64,000 bases of DNA, from contig NZ_JABWRZ020000001.1 in assembly GCF_014269185.2 (NCBI RefSeq), positions 2,815,001 through 2,879,000 on the forward strand, in the 5' to 3' direction. A program made the translations under genes and the position numbers. Source of the stretch: Pseudomonas oryzicola (GTDB lineage Bacteria; Pseudomonadota; Gammaproteobacteria; Pseudomonadales; Pseudomonadaceae). The notes under the pieces are model-generated. The model did not search any database and was not told the origin of the DNA. It saw nothing but the letters and a program-made list of their open reading frames with translations. Positions 1-8,095 of the stretch are shown here, in pieces; positions within the stretch are counted from its first letter, which is position 1; the number at the start of each line of letters is the position of its first letter.

Positions 1-63
1 GATGCATTATTTTTATGTGGCACTGCTGTGCCAGATACCGGGCAGGCCGATCGGTGCTGGCGC

Positions 64-147
64 CTTCGCGGGCACGCCCGCTCCCACAGGTGCGTCTCGG
101 GTTCTGGCAACTTCGATGAGCTGTGGGAGCGGGCGTGTCCGCGAATA
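64..147. repeat. Inverted pair of REP elements
   Basis: Two copies of the P. putida-type REP sequence face each other: 64-90 (CTTCGCGGGC-AC-GCCCGC then TCCCACAGG) and 121-147 in the opposite orientation with one mismatch (GTGTCCGC). The pair lies downstream of the minus-strand stress-protein gene that ends at 170. Such pairs (BIMEs) can form large hairpins that stabilise 3' mRNA ends. Function here is inferred. Confidence 0.85.
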
Positions 148-169
148 GCCCGGATCAGCTAACCAGCAC

Positions 170-1060
170 TCAGCGGACCGCCTTGATTGCCAATACATTG
201 CACAGCGGGTGCTCCAGTACATGCGCCGTGGTCCCGCCCAGGAAGGTCTGCAGGGCGTCATGCCGGTGGCTGCCCATCACGATCACATCTGCCCGGCTAT
301 GGCCGACGAACTGGGCAATGGCCTTGATCGCAGGGCCCTCCAAGAAGTGCCTACGCTCCAGCGGGATCTGGTGGTGGTCGCCCAGGCGGTTGAATGCCGC
401 CCGCTGCGCGGTCCGCAGGTTGCCATCGAAGCCGGGCATGGTGACCGTCCCCGCACCGAAGTCGGCAATGTGGGTCTTCGCCGCGTCGCACACATGCAGC
501 AGGTGCAGCTCGGCGTTGCACTGCAGGGCCAGGGCATGGGCGCAGTGGATCACCTGTTCGTCCAGATGCTCGCCAGCGCCGTGGCTGTTCAGGTCCACTG
601 CGGCAGCGATCTGCCGGGGCAGGGGCAGCCGGATATCGCTGACCAGGTGCACGGCGACCGGGCTGTCCTTGAGCAACTGCCAGTCCAGTGGCGTCACCAG
701 CAGGCGCTTGAGCACGGGTTCGTGCTGCACGTCCTTGATCAGCAGGTCGCACCCCAGGCGTTCGACCCGTTCCAGCACACTGCCCAGCGGGTCCCGGGTC
801 AGCAGCAGCTCGGTGGACACATCCAGGCCAGCGTTGGCCAGTTGTTCGGCCTCGTCCGCCAGCCATTGGCGGTTGTCACTGAGCAGCCGTTCGCGTTCGC
901 GGCTGTCGCTCATCAGGCCGAAGGTGTCGACATCGTCGACGAACACATTGATGTCCAGCAAGGCCCCGTTGGATTCCGCCAACGCCGCCGCGCGCTGCAG
1001 CGCCGGCGTGTGACGCATCTGCGGGCCGAGCATGACGAACAGACGCTTGAACTGGCTCAT
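170..1060 (-). CDS. Tandem-domain universal stress protein (UspE-like)
   Basis: A 296-residue protein made of two universal-stress (Usp, PF00582) domains, roughly residues 1-145 and 150-296, the size and layout of the UspE class. The second domain ends with MGSHRHDALQTFLGGTT, which resembles the Usp nucleotide loop G-x2-G-x9-G-S/T, but the second glycine is an arginine, so ATP binding is uncertain. The start is fixed by a strong TGGAGGT ribosome site 5 bases before the ATG at 1060. It is transcribed divergently from the hisN-like gene. Usp proteins are cytoplasmic and typically rise in stationary phase or under oxygen or nutrient stress. Confidence is high for the family and low for a specific role. 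Confidence 0.88.
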   Translation of the reverse strand: MSQFKRLFVMLGPQMRHTPALQRAAALAESNGALLDINVFVDDVDTFGLMSDSRERERLLSDNRQWLADEAEQLANAGLDVSTELLLTRDPLGSVLERVERLGCDLLIKDVQHEPVLKRLLVTPLDWQLLKDSPVAVHLVSDIRLPLPRQIAAAVDLNSHGAGEHLDEQVIHCAHALALQCNAELHLLHVCDAAKTHIADFGAGTVTMPGFDGNLRTAQRAAFNRLGDHHQIPLERRHFLEGPAIKAIAQFVGHSRADVIVMGSHRHDALQTFLGGTTAHVLEHPLCNVLAIKAVR

Positions 1061-1187
1061 CGCACACCTCCACGTGTGGCAGGCCCCCCGGGTGATCTGG
1101 TCATCTTCAGTCTAGACCGGTGCAGCGTACAGCGGGGCGAAGTGTCGGGTATGATGCGTGCCCCATCTTTGTCACGAGGCCCGTCCC

Positions 1188-1979
1188 ATGTCCCTGAGTG
1201 CTGCACAGATCGGCGAGTACCGCGCCTTTGCCGAGCAGTTGGCCGATGCTGCCGCTGAAGCGATCAAGCCCTACTTTCGCGCCAGCCTGGCTGTCGAGGA
1301 CAAGGGCGGGCGCCTGTACGACCCGGTGACCGTGGCCGACAAGGCGGCCGAAGACGCCATGCGCACGCTGATCCAGGCCCGTTACCCCGAGCATGGCATT
1401 CTCGGCGAAGAAGCCGGGGTGGCTGTCGGCAGCAGCCCGCTGACCTGGGTGCTCGACCCGATCGACGGTACCCGCGCCTTCATCACCGGCCTGCCGCTGT
1501 GGGGCACGCTGATCGCCCTCAACGACGGCACGCAGCCGGTGGTAGGGGTGATGAACCAGCCATTCACCGGTGAGCGCTTCGTCGGCACGCCGGAAGGCGC
1601 CTGGCGCAACGGTACGCCGTTGAAGACTCGCGCCTGCGGCGACCTGGCGTCGGCCACGCTGATGTGCACCACCCCGGACATGTTCGACACCGCAGCACGC
1701 AAGGCTGCATTCGAGGCCGTTGCCGGCAAGGCGCGGCTGATGCGCTATGGCGGCGACTGCTATGCCTATTGCATGCTGGCCTCGGGTTTTGTCGATGTGA
1801 TCGTCGAGGCCAGCCTGCAGCCTTACGACGTACAGGCGTTGATGCCGATCATCGAAGGGGCGGGCGGGGTGATCACCGCGTGGGATGGCAGCAGCGCGCA
1901 GAATGGTGGGTGCGTGGTGGCCTGCGGTGACCCAGTGCTGCATGCGCAAATGGTGGAGATGTTGCGCCACGCCATGTAA
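1188..1979 (+). CDS. hisN: Histidinol-phosphatase, inositol-monophosphatase family (HisN type)
   Basis: A 263-residue Mg2+-dependent phosphatase of the inositol monophosphatase superfamily. The metal-binding motifs are present: GEE at residues 73-75 and DPIDGTRAF at 90-98, with a C-terminal YDVQ in place of the family's usual W-D-x-A motif. The closest family label I recognise is the HisN-type histidinol-phosphatase, which makes L-histidinol in histidine synthesis. Other IMPases such as SuhB and CysQ share the same motifs, so substrate specificity is inferred. The ATG at 1188 is preferred over an in-frame GTG ten codons upstream because homologues begin near here. The downstream lipoprotein gene is 171 bases away, so cotranscription is uncertain. 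Confidence 0.78.
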   Translation: MSLSAAQIGEYRAFAEQLADAAAEAIKPYFRASLAVEDKGGRLYDPVTVADKAAEDAMRTLIQARYPEHGILGEEAGVAVGSSPLTWVLDPIDGTRAFITGLPLWGTLIALNDGTQPVVGVMNQPFTGERFVGTPEGAWRNGTPLKTRACGDLASATLMCTTPDMFDTAARKAAFEAVAGKARLMRYGGDCYAYCMLASGFVDVIVEASLQPYDVQALMPIIEGAGGVITAWDGSSAQNGGCVVACGDPVLHAQMVEMLRHAM

Positions 1980-2150
1980 ACGATGTGTTGCCTGTGCAGG
2001 CCTCGTCGCGTTACTGCCCATTGTCCACGGTTTGTCGGGATGGAGGCGCGCTAGCTCCCCGATCACTGCACTTTTTCCCGTTTCCGGGCTCTATGCTTGG
2101 CCAGGCTGCGCCGATTCCCGGTGCAGCCGCCGAATACCGACCCGGTGCCG

Positions 2151-2882
2151 ATGGTTGCAAGCAAAACCAAAGTCCTCTCGCGTCTGCTGCTGGTTGGCGC
2201 CTTCAGCTGCCTGTGCGCCTGCACCCAGGAGCAGGGGCGCGACATGCTCGATCAGCTAGGCAACGGCAAGCCCAGCGAGCTGTTCCAGACCAGCGTCGAC
2301 CGCATGGCCACGCTGTCCATGCGCGACAACCTGCAGAGCCTGTACCTGCTGATGAACAAGCTGTACCTGCGCAATCCCAGCCAGTGGAAGCTGTCCGGCT
2401 ATGTCGACGCTGCCACTGCCGAGCGGCAGATCCGCATCGCCATCGAACAACGCCTGCCGCTGCCACAACTGGGCGAGCGCCGTGACCTGGCGGCCCTGAG
2501 CTTTGCCCTGAGCCCGGAGTTTCGCGGCGATCGGGTAGGGGCGTTCATCTACGCCATCGGCAGTATGCTGATCACCGCGCATGGCGGACGGACCGAGTTC
2601 TACATGACCGATACCATCGACCCGTTGTTCGTCAACAATGCTGCGCGCAACATCGAAAAAGCCACCTGGATGCTGGGCCAGCGACAAGATGCCAACGGGG
2701 AGCTGTTGCTGTTCTCCAATGAAATCTCCGAGGAAGGCAGCAACCTCAGCTTTGCCGTGGAGTTCGGCAAGATCGTGGCGCGCCTGGATTTGCTGGCCGA
2801 GTTGCTTGACGAACGCTATCGGCGGATTGGCCTGAATTACGCGCAAAGCCTGTTGTTGATGAACTTCCTGCCGGTACAGTGA
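2151..2882 (+). CDS. Putative lipoprotein of unknown function
   Basis: A 243-residue protein that I do not recognise as a characterised family. From the ATG at 2151 it has a short basic N-terminus, a hydrophobic stretch (RLLLVGAFSC) and a possible lipobox L21-C22-A23-C24, which suggests export and lipid attachment. The lipobox is atypical because it carries Cys at -2. The rest is soluble and helix-rich with no repeats or obvious catalytic motif. A TTG 18 codons upstream would place the signal segment unnaturally deep, so the ATG was chosen. No strong Shine-Dalgarno is visible. It lies between hisN and benR. Confidence 0.62.
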   Translation: MVASKTKVLSRLLLVGAFSCLCACTQEQGRDMLDQLGNGKPSELFQTSVDRMATLSMRDNLQSLYLLMNKLYLRNPSQWKLSGYVDAATAERQIRIAIEQRLPLPQLGERRDLAALSFALSPEFRGDRVGAFIYAIGSMLITAHGGRTEFYMTDTIDPLFVNNAARNIEKATWMLGQRQDANGELLLFSNEISEEGSNLSFAVEFGKIVARLDLLAELLDERYRRIGLNYAQSLLLMNFLPVQ

Positions 2883-3107
2883 AGGTGCCCGCACTGGAAC
2901 AGCGTTCGATAACCGAACGCCCACGGCCGCCAGCTGTCCGCTATCCGCCCAGCCATTCCCTCCCGCGCATTGCCCAACCCCCGCGGTTTTGCTTAAGTGT
3001 GCCCATTCACCGGTTGTCGCCTGCCACCTGCGTCCCCCAGCCGGCTCGATAGAATGACCGTGATGACCGCAACCACCGCCTGCCTGGCCGTAGGACGCGG
3101 CGACCAG

Positions 3108-3115
3108 AACAACAA
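3108..3115 (+). promoter_or_regulatory. Crc/Hfq-type A-rich motif in the benR leader
   Basis: AACAACAA matches the AAnAAYAA consensus recognised by Hfq with Crc in Pseudomonas. It lies 20 bases before the benR ATG, where binding would block ribosome loading. benR mRNA is an established Crc target in P. putida. The match is read from the sequence; binding in this strain is inferred. Confidence 0.7.
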
Positions 3116-3135
3116 CGATACCGAGTGCCTTGCCT

Positions 3136-4092
3136 ATGGAAAGCCGCCTGCTGAGCGAGCGCAGTAGCGTGTTTCATCACGCCGACCCTTATGCCGTGTC
3201 CGATTATGTGAACCAGCATGTAGGCCAGCATTGCATCGGTCTGTCCCGCACCACCCATCCCCAGGCCAGCCTCAACCACCGCAAGTTTGCCGAACTGGAC
3301 CTGTGCCGCATCAGCTATGGCGGCAGCGTACGCGTCACCTCACCGGCACTGGAAAGCATCTACCACCTGCAGGTGTTGCTCAACGGCAACTGCTTGTGGC
3401 GCGGGCCCAGGCGCGAACAACACCTGGTACCGGGCGAGCTGTTGCTGATCAACCCTGATGACCCGGTCGACCTGACCTATTCGGAAGACTGCGAGAAGTT
3501 CATCCTCAAGGTGCCGACCCGGCTGCTGGACTCGATCTGCGACGAACAACGCTGGCACCGGCCCGATGGCGGCGTGCGCTTCCTGCGCAACCACTATCGG
3601 CTGGATGAGCTGGACGGTTTCGTCAACCTGCTGGCGATGGTTTGCCATGAAGCGGAAGTGAGTGATTCGCTGCCAAGGGTACAGGGCCATTACAGCCAGA
3701 TCGTCGCCAGCAAGTTGCTGACGCTGATGACCACCAATATCCGTCGCGAGAGCCTGGGTTCGCCAGGTGCAAGCCTGGAACGGATCCTCGAGCACATCGA
3801 ACGCAACCTGAAGCTTGAGCTTACCGCCGAGGCACTGGCAGAGCAGGCGTGCATGAGCCTGCGCTCGTTGTATGCACTGTTCGACCGGCACCTGGGCACC
3901 ACGCCCAAGCAGTATGTGCGCCAACGCAAGCTGGCCCAGGTGCATGCCTGCCTGGGCGATGCCAGTTGCAGCGTGCGCAGCGTGACCGAATTGGCCATGG
4001 ACTATGGCTTCCTGCACCTGGGGCGGTTTTCCGAGGTGTATCGGCAGCAGTTTGGCGAGCTGCCGTCGGAAACCTTGCGCAACCGGCGCTGA
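3136..4092 (+). CDS. benR: BenR, AraC/XylS-family activator of benzoate degradation
   Basis: A 318-residue AraC/XylS-family regulator. The N-terminal part (about 1-200) is the effector domain and the C-terminal ~100 residues carry two helix-turn-helix motifs, seen in ELTAEALAEQACMSLRSLY and in the conserved segment around MDYGFLHLGRFSEVYRQQFG. In P. putida, BenR activates the ben promoter when benzoate is present. The start is the ATG at 3136; an in-frame TTG two codons upstream lacks a ribosome site. The gene sits 114 bases upstream of benA on the same strand, with a matching operator between them. An A-rich Crc/Hfq motif lies in its leader, so translation is probably subject to catabolite repression. 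Confidence 0.95.
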   Translation: MESRLLSERSSVFHHADPYAVSDYVNQHVGQHCIGLSRTTHPQASLNHRKFAELDLCRISYGGSVRVTSPALESIYHLQVLLNGNCLWRGPRREQHLVPGELLLINPDDPVDLTYSEDCEKFILKVPTRLLDSICDEQRWHRPDGGVRFLRNHYRLDELDGFVNLLAMVCHEAEVSDSLPRVQGHYSQIVASKLLTLMTTNIRRESLGSPGASLERILEHIERNLKLELTAEALAEQACMSLRSLYALFDRHLGTTPKQYVRQRKLAQVHACLGDASCSVRSVTELAMDYGFLHLGRFSEVYRQQFGELPSETLRNRR

Positions 4093-4107
4093 ACCAGGCC
4101 CACACCC

Positions 4108-4143
4108 TGCACAAAACGGATAGCACCACGCACAAACCGGATA
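4108..4143 (+). promoter_or_regulatory. BenR operator and ben promoter (Pben)
   Basis: Two direct repeats match the XylS/BenR box TGCA-N6-GGNTA. The upstream box at 4108-4122 is exact (TGCACAAAACGGATA). The second at 4129-4143 is CGCACAAACCGGATA, with one mismatch. Their starts are 21 bp apart, two helical turns, as at the XylS-dependent Pm promoter. The second box would overlap the -35 region. A plausible -10, TAACCT, lies at 4165-4170, giving a start near 4177 and a leader of about 30 bases before benA. Confidence 0.88.
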
Positions 4144-4181
4144 TTGCCGCCGCCTGCCAATCCCTAACCTGACCAGGTCTA

Positions 4182-4192
4182 AACAATAACAA
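4182..4192 (+). promoter_or_regulatory. Overlapping Crc/Hfq-type A-rich motifs at the benA ribosome site
   Basis: Two overlapping AAnAAYAA matches, AACAATAA (4182-4189) and AATAACAA (4185-4192), run directly into the benA Shine-Dalgarno AAGGGAG. Occupancy would mask translation initiation of benA. The motif is seen in the sequence; the regulation is inferred from known control of the ben pathway by Crc. Confidence 0.7.
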
Positions 4193-4206
4193 GGGAGACC
4201 CTGGCC

Positions 4207-5565
4207 ATGTCCCTGGGATTCGACTACCTCAATGCCTTGCTCGAGGACGACCGTGAAAAGGGCATCTACCGCTGCAAGCGCGAGATGTTCACCGACCCAC
4301 GGCTGTTCGACCTGGAGATGAAACACATCTTCGAGGGCAACTGGATCTACCTGGCCCACGAAAGCCAGATCCCCGAGAACAACGACTTCCTCACCCTGAC
4401 CATGGGGCGCCAGCCAATCTTCATCGCGCGCAACAAGGAGGGTGAGCTGAATGCCTTCCTCAACGCCTGCAGCCACCGTGGCGCCATGCTCTGCCGGCAC
4501 AAGCGCGGCAACCGCTCCAGCTACACCTGCCCGTTCCACGGCTGGACGTTCAATAACAGCGGCAAGCTGCTGAAAGTGAAGGACCCAGCCAACGCCGGCT
4601 ACCCTGGCAGCTTCAACTGCGACGGCTCCCACGACCTGACCAGGGTGGCGCGCTTCGAGTCGTACCGGGGCTTTCTGTTCGGCAGCCTGAAGGCCGACGT
4701 CAAGCCGCTGGTCGAACACCTGGGCGAGTCGGCGAAGATCATCGACATGATCGTCGACCAGTCGCCGGAAGGCCTGGAAGTGCTGCGAGGGGCCAGTTCG
4801 TATATCTACGAAGGCAACTGGAAGCTCACCGCCGAAAACGGTGCCGACGGATACCACGTCAGTTCCGTGCACTGGAACTACGCCGCCACCCAGAACCAGC
4901 GCAAGCAGCGCGAGGCGGGTGAGGAAATCAAGACCATGAGCGCCGGTGCCTGGGCCAAGCAGGGCGGTGGCTTCTACTCCTTCGACCACGGCCACCTGCT
5001 GCTGTGGACCCGCTGGGCCAACCCGGAAGACCGCCCGGCCTACGAGCGCCGTGAACAGCTGGCGGCCGACTTCGGCCAGGCGCGTGCCGACTGGATGATC
5101 GAGAACTCGCGCAACCTGTGCCTGTACCCGAACGTGTACCTGATGGACCAGTTCAGCTCGCAGATCCGCATCGCCCGGCCGATTTCGGTGAACAAGACCG
5201 AAATCACCATCTATTGCATCGCGCCGAAAGGCGAGAGCGCCGATGCCCGCGCCAAGCGCATTCGCCAGTATGAAGACTTCTTCAACGTCAGCGGCATGGC
5301 CACCCCGGACGACCTCGAAGAGTTCCGCTCGTGCCAGACCGGCTACGGCGGCGGCATCGGCTGGAATGACATGTCCCGTGGGGCTCAGCACTGGGTGCAA
5401 GGCGCCGACGAGGCGGCCAGGGAGATCGAGCTCAAGCCGCTGTTGTCAGGCGTGCGCACCGAGGACGAAGGCCTGTTCGTGCTGCAGCACAAGTACTGGC
5501 AGGACACCATGATCCAGGCCCTGAAGGACGAACAGCAACTGATCCCAGTGGAGGCCGTGCAATGA
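4207..5565 (+). CDS. benA: Benzoate 1,2-dioxygenase, large (alpha) subunit
   Basis: A 452-residue Rieske non-haem iron oxygenase alpha subunit. The Rieske [2Fe-2S] ligands are C88-x-H90 and C108-x2-H111 (CSHRG ... CPFHGW). The catalytic iron motif is D214-x2-H217-x4-H222 ([10 protein letters not shown]), with D214 bridging to the neighbouring Rieske centre. With BenB it forms the hexameric oxygenase that turns benzoate, O2 and electrons from BenC into the cis-diol 1,2-dihydroxycyclohexa-3,5-diene-1-carboxylate. The start is supported by AAGGGAG about 9 bases upstream. It is the first gene of the ben operon behind the BenR operator, and its stop overlaps the benB start (ATGA). Confidence 0.97.
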   Translation: MSLGFDYLNALLEDDREKGIYRCKREMFTDPRLFDLEMKHIFEGNWIYLAHESQIPENNDFLTLTMGRQPIFIARNKEGELNAFLNACSHRGAMLCRHKRGNRSSYTCPFHGWTFNNSGKLLKVKDPANAGYPGSFNCDGSHDLTRVARFESYRGFLFGSLKADVKPLVEHLGESAKIIDMIVDQSPEGLEVLRGASSYIYEGNWKLTAENGADGYHVSSVHWNYAATQNQRKQREAGEEIKTMSAGAWAKQGGGFYSFDHGHLLLWTRWANPEDRPAYERREQLAADFGQARADWMIENSRNLCLYPNVYLMDQFSSQIRIARPISVNKTEITIYCIAPKGESADARAKRIRQYEDFFNVSGMATPDDLEEFRSCQTGYGGGIGWNDMSRGAQHWVQGADEAAREIELKPLLSGVRTEDEGLFVLQHKYWQDTMIQALKDEQQLIPVEAVQ

Positions 5566-6047
5566 GCCTGTATGACACCGTGCGCGACTTCCTCTACCGC
5601 GAGGCGCGCTACCTGGATGATGCCCAGTGGGACCAGTGGCTGGAACTGTACGCCAGCGATGCCACCTTCTGGATGCCGAGCTGGGACGATGACGACACCC
5701 TCACCGAAGACCCGCAAAGCGAAATCTCGCTGATCTGGTACGGCAACCGTGGCGGCCTGGAAGACCGGGTATTCCGGATCAAGACCGAGCGTTCGAGCGC
5801 GACCGTACCCGACACCCGCACCTCGCACAACATCAGCAACATCGAGATCGTCGGGCAGGCTGACGGGCAGTGCCAGGTGCGCTTCAACTGGCACACCCTG
5901 AGCTTCCGCTACAAGACCACCGACAGTTACTTCGGCAGCAGTTTCTACACCCTCGACCTGCGCGGCGAGCAGCCGCTGATCAAGGCCAAGAAGGTGGTGC
6001 TGAAGAACGACTACGTGCGCCAGGTCATCGACATCTACCACATCTGA
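5562..6047 (+). CDS. benB: Benzoate 1,2-dioxygenase, small (beta) subunit
   Basis: A 161-residue beta subunit of the ring-hydroxylating dioxygenase family (cystatin-like/NTF2 fold, PF00866). It has no cofactor and plays a structural part in the alpha3beta3 oxygenase. The N-terminal motif [18 protein letters not shown] and the C-terminal [19 protein letters not shown] are typical. The ATG overlaps the benA stop by four bases, implying translational coupling and 1:1 synthesis. benC follows after a 73-base gap. Substrate assignment rests on the operon. Confidence 0.96.
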   Translation: MSLYDTVRDFLYREARYLDDAQWDQWLELYASDATFWMPSWDDDDTLTEDPQSEISLIWYGNRGGLEDRVFRIKTERSSATVPDTRTSHNISNIEIVGQADGQCQVRFNWHTLSFRYKTTDSYFGSSFYTLDLRGEQPLIKAKKVVLKNDYVRQVIDIYHI

Positions 6048-6120
6048 TCCAGGGTTTTGCGAGTGCTGCCCCGGTGCGTCCTGCGACGCGCCGTGGCCCG
6101 GCTCGCCCGTGAGGTGCAAC

Positions 6121-7131
6121 ATGAGCTACCAGATCGCACTGAATTTCGAAGACGGGGTAACCCGCTTCATCGAGGCCGCCGGCCATGAAACCGTGGCCGA
6201 CGCTGCCTACCGCCAGGGCATCAATATCCCGCTGGACTGCCGCGACGGCGCCTGCGGTACCTGCAAGTGCAAGGCCGAATCCGGCCGTTACGAGCTGGGC
6301 GACAACTTCATCGAAGACGCCCTGAGCGAAGACGAAATCGCCGATGGCTACGTGCTGACCTGCCAGATGCGTGCCGCAAGCGACTGCGTGATCCGCATTC
6401 CGGCCTCGTCGCAACTGTGCAAGACCGAACAGGCCTGTTTCGAGGCCGCGATCAGCGATGTGCGCCAGCTGTCGGCCAGCACCATTGCCTTGTCGATCAA
6501 GGGTGAGGCCCTCAGCCGCCTGGCGTTCCTGCCGGGGCAATACGTCAACCTCAAGGTGCCGGGCAGCGAGCAGAGCCGCGCCTATTCGTTCAGCTCGCTG
6601 CAGAAGGACGGCGAAGTCAGCTTCCTGATCCGCAACGTGCCGGGCGGGCTGATGAGCAGCTTCCTGACCAACCTGGCCAAGGCCGGCGACAGCATGACCC
6701 TGGCCGGGCCGCTGGGCAGCTTCTACCTGCGGCCGATCCAGCGTCCGCTGTTGCTGCTGGCCGGTGGCACCGGCCTGGCGCCGTTCACGGCGATGCTGGA
6801 GAAGATCGCCGAACAGGGCAGCGCGTACCCGTTGCACCTGATCTACGGCGTGACCAACGACTTCGACCTGGTCGAGCTCGACCGCCTGCAGGCCTTGGCG
6901 GCGCGCATACCCAACTTCACCTTCAGCGCCTGCGTGGCCAACCCGGACAGCCAGTACCCGCAGAAGGGCTACGTGACCCAGCACATCGAACCGCGCCACC
7001 TCAACGATGGCGATGTGGATGTGTACCTGTGCGGCCCGCCACCGATGGTCGAGGCGGTGAGCCAGTACGTGCGCGAGCAGGGCATTACACCGGCGAACTT
7101 CTACTACGAGAAGTTCGCGGCGGCGGCCTGA
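6121..7131 (+). CDS. benC: Benzoate 1,2-dioxygenase electron-transfer reductase
   Basis: A 336-residue NADH-dependent reductase that feeds electrons to BenAB. Residues 1-95 form a plant-type [2Fe-2S] ferredoxin with cysteines C40, C45, C48 and C81. Residues about 105-200 form the FAD domain (RAYS at 153-156). The C-terminal third is the NAD domain (GGTGLAPF at 215-222), ending EKFAAAA. The ATG at 6121 is preferred to a GTG four codons upstream because it follows GAGGTGCAAC and gives the usual length. A pair of REP elements separates it from benD, which is unusual inside an operon. Confidence 0.96.
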   Translation: MSYQIALNFEDGVTRFIEAAGHETVADAAYRQGINIPLDCRDGACGTCKCKAESGRYELGDNFIEDALSEDEIADGYVLTCQMRAASDCVIRIPASSQLCKTEQACFEAAISDVRQLSASTIALSIKGEALSRLAFLPGQYVNLKVPGSEQSRAYSFSSLQKDGEVSFLIRNVPGGLMSSFLTNLAKAGDSMTLAGPLGSFYLRPIQRPLLLLAGGTGLAPFTAMLEKIAEQGSAYPLHLIYGVTNDFDLVELDRLQALAARIPNFTFSACVANPDSQYPQKGYVTQHIEPRHLNDGDVDVYLCGPPPMVEAVSQYVREQGITPANFYYEKFAAAA

Positions 7132-7160
7132 TTCCTTTTATTCCAAGCAATACGCCGACC

Positions 7161-7250
7161 CTGTGGGAGCGGGCGTGCCCGCGAAGAGGCCAGCAGGTTC
7201 AACAACTTTGTCTGGTCGGACGCATTCGCGGGCATGCCCGCTCCCACAGG
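7161..7250. repeat. Inverted REP pair between benC and benD
   Basis: Two well-preserved REP elements face away from each other: 7161-7187 (CTGTGGGAGCGGGCGTGCCC type) and 7224-7250 (GCGGGCATGCCCGC then TCCCACAGG). They occupy most of the benC-benD spacer. As mRNA hairpins they could protect the benABC message and lower read-through into benD and benK. The element is clear; the effect is inference. Confidence 0.9.
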
Positions 7251-7276
7251 AACCGTGGCGAACCGGAGAGATGGAT

Positions 7277-8038
7277 ATGAACAACCGATTCCTAGGCAAG
7301 GTCGCCCTGGTCACCGGTGCCGCCCAGGGCATCGGCCGTGGCGTGTGCTGGCGGCTCAAGGCCGAAGGCGCGCAAGTGGTGGCGGTAGACCGCTCCGAAC
7401 TGGTCCACGAACTGGCCGGCGACGGCATGCTCACCCTCACTGCCGATCTCGAACAGCATGCCGACTGCGCGCGCGTCATGGCCAGCGCGGTGGCCGCCTT
7501 CGGCCGCCTCGACATCCTGGTCAACAACGTCGGCGGCACCATCTGGGCCAAGCCTTTCGAGCACTACCGGGTAGAGCAGATCGAAGCCGAAGTGCGCCGC
7601 TCGCTGTTCCCCACGCTGTGGTGCTGCCATGCCGCCTTGCCCTACATGCTCGAACGCGGCAGCGGCGCCATCGTCAATGTCTCGTCCATTGCCACCCGTG
7701 GCATCAACCGCGTGCCGTACGGGGCGGCCAAGGGCGGCGTCAACGCGCTTACTGCCTGCCTGGCATTCGAAACGGCCGGCCGCGGTATCCGGGTCAACGC
7801 CACCGCGCCCGGCGGCACTGAAGCGCCACCCCGGCGCGTGCCGCGCAACAGTGCTGAACAGACCGAGCAGGAAAAGCACTGGTACCAGCAGATCGTCGAT
7901 CAGACCCTCGACAGCAGCCTGATGCACCGCTACGGCAGCATCGACGAGCAGGTGGGCGCAATTCTGTTTCTCGCTTCCGACGAGGCCTCGTACATCACCG
8001 GCGTGACCTTGCCGGTGGGGGGCGGCGACCTCGGTTGA
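7277..8038 (+). CDS. benD: cis-Dihydrodiol (benzoate diol) dehydrogenase
   Basis: A 253-residue short-chain dehydrogenase/reductase. The NAD-binding motif TGAAQGIG is at residues 13-20, the NNVGG motif follows at about 83-87, and the catalytic S-Y-K set includes Y148-x3-K152. It oxidises the cis-diol made by BenABC, with decarboxylation, to catechol and NADH. The ATG at 7277 lies 8 bases after GGAG. Another in-frame ATG at 7271 would be too close to the same ribosome site. The upstream spacer is filled by REP sequences, so its expression may be uncoupled in part from benABC. Confidence 0.95.
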   Translation: MNNRFLGKVALVTGAAQGIGRGVCWRLKAEGAQVVAVDRSELVHELAGDGMLTLTADLEQHADCARVMASAVAAFGRLDILVNNVGGTIWAKPFEHYRVEQIEAEVRRSLFPTLWCCHAALPYMLERGSGAIVNVSSIATRGINRVPYGAAKGGVNALTACLAFETAGRGIRVNATAPGGTEAPPRRVPRNSAEQTEQEKHWYQQIVDQTLDSSLMHRYGSIDEQVGAILFLASDEASYITGVTLPVGGGDLG

Positions 8039-8073
8039 GCAGTGCCCTAGGCAAGAAAGCTTTCTTTCACAAC

Positions 8074-8081
8074 AAAAACAA
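8074..8081 (+). promoter_or_regulatory. Crc/Hfq-type A-rich motif before benK
   Basis: AAAAACAA matches AAnAAYAA and sits next to the AAGAG ribosome site, 14 bases before the chosen benK ATG. Uptake of benzoate would be a logical target of catabolite repression. Sequence match only. Confidence 0.55.
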
Positions 8082-8095
8082 GAGTGATGGCTGCC

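Noticed and set aside
3340..5400. Very long open frame on the minus strand opposite benR and benA.
   Set aside because: It is antisense to two genes with clear family motifs, has no ribosome site and shows low-complexity translated sequence typical of high-G+C shadow frames.
64..7250. Repeated GC-rich palindromes that could suggest a CRISPR array.
   Set aside because: They occur as inverted pairs at scattered intergenic sites without regular spacers or cas genes; they are REP elements.
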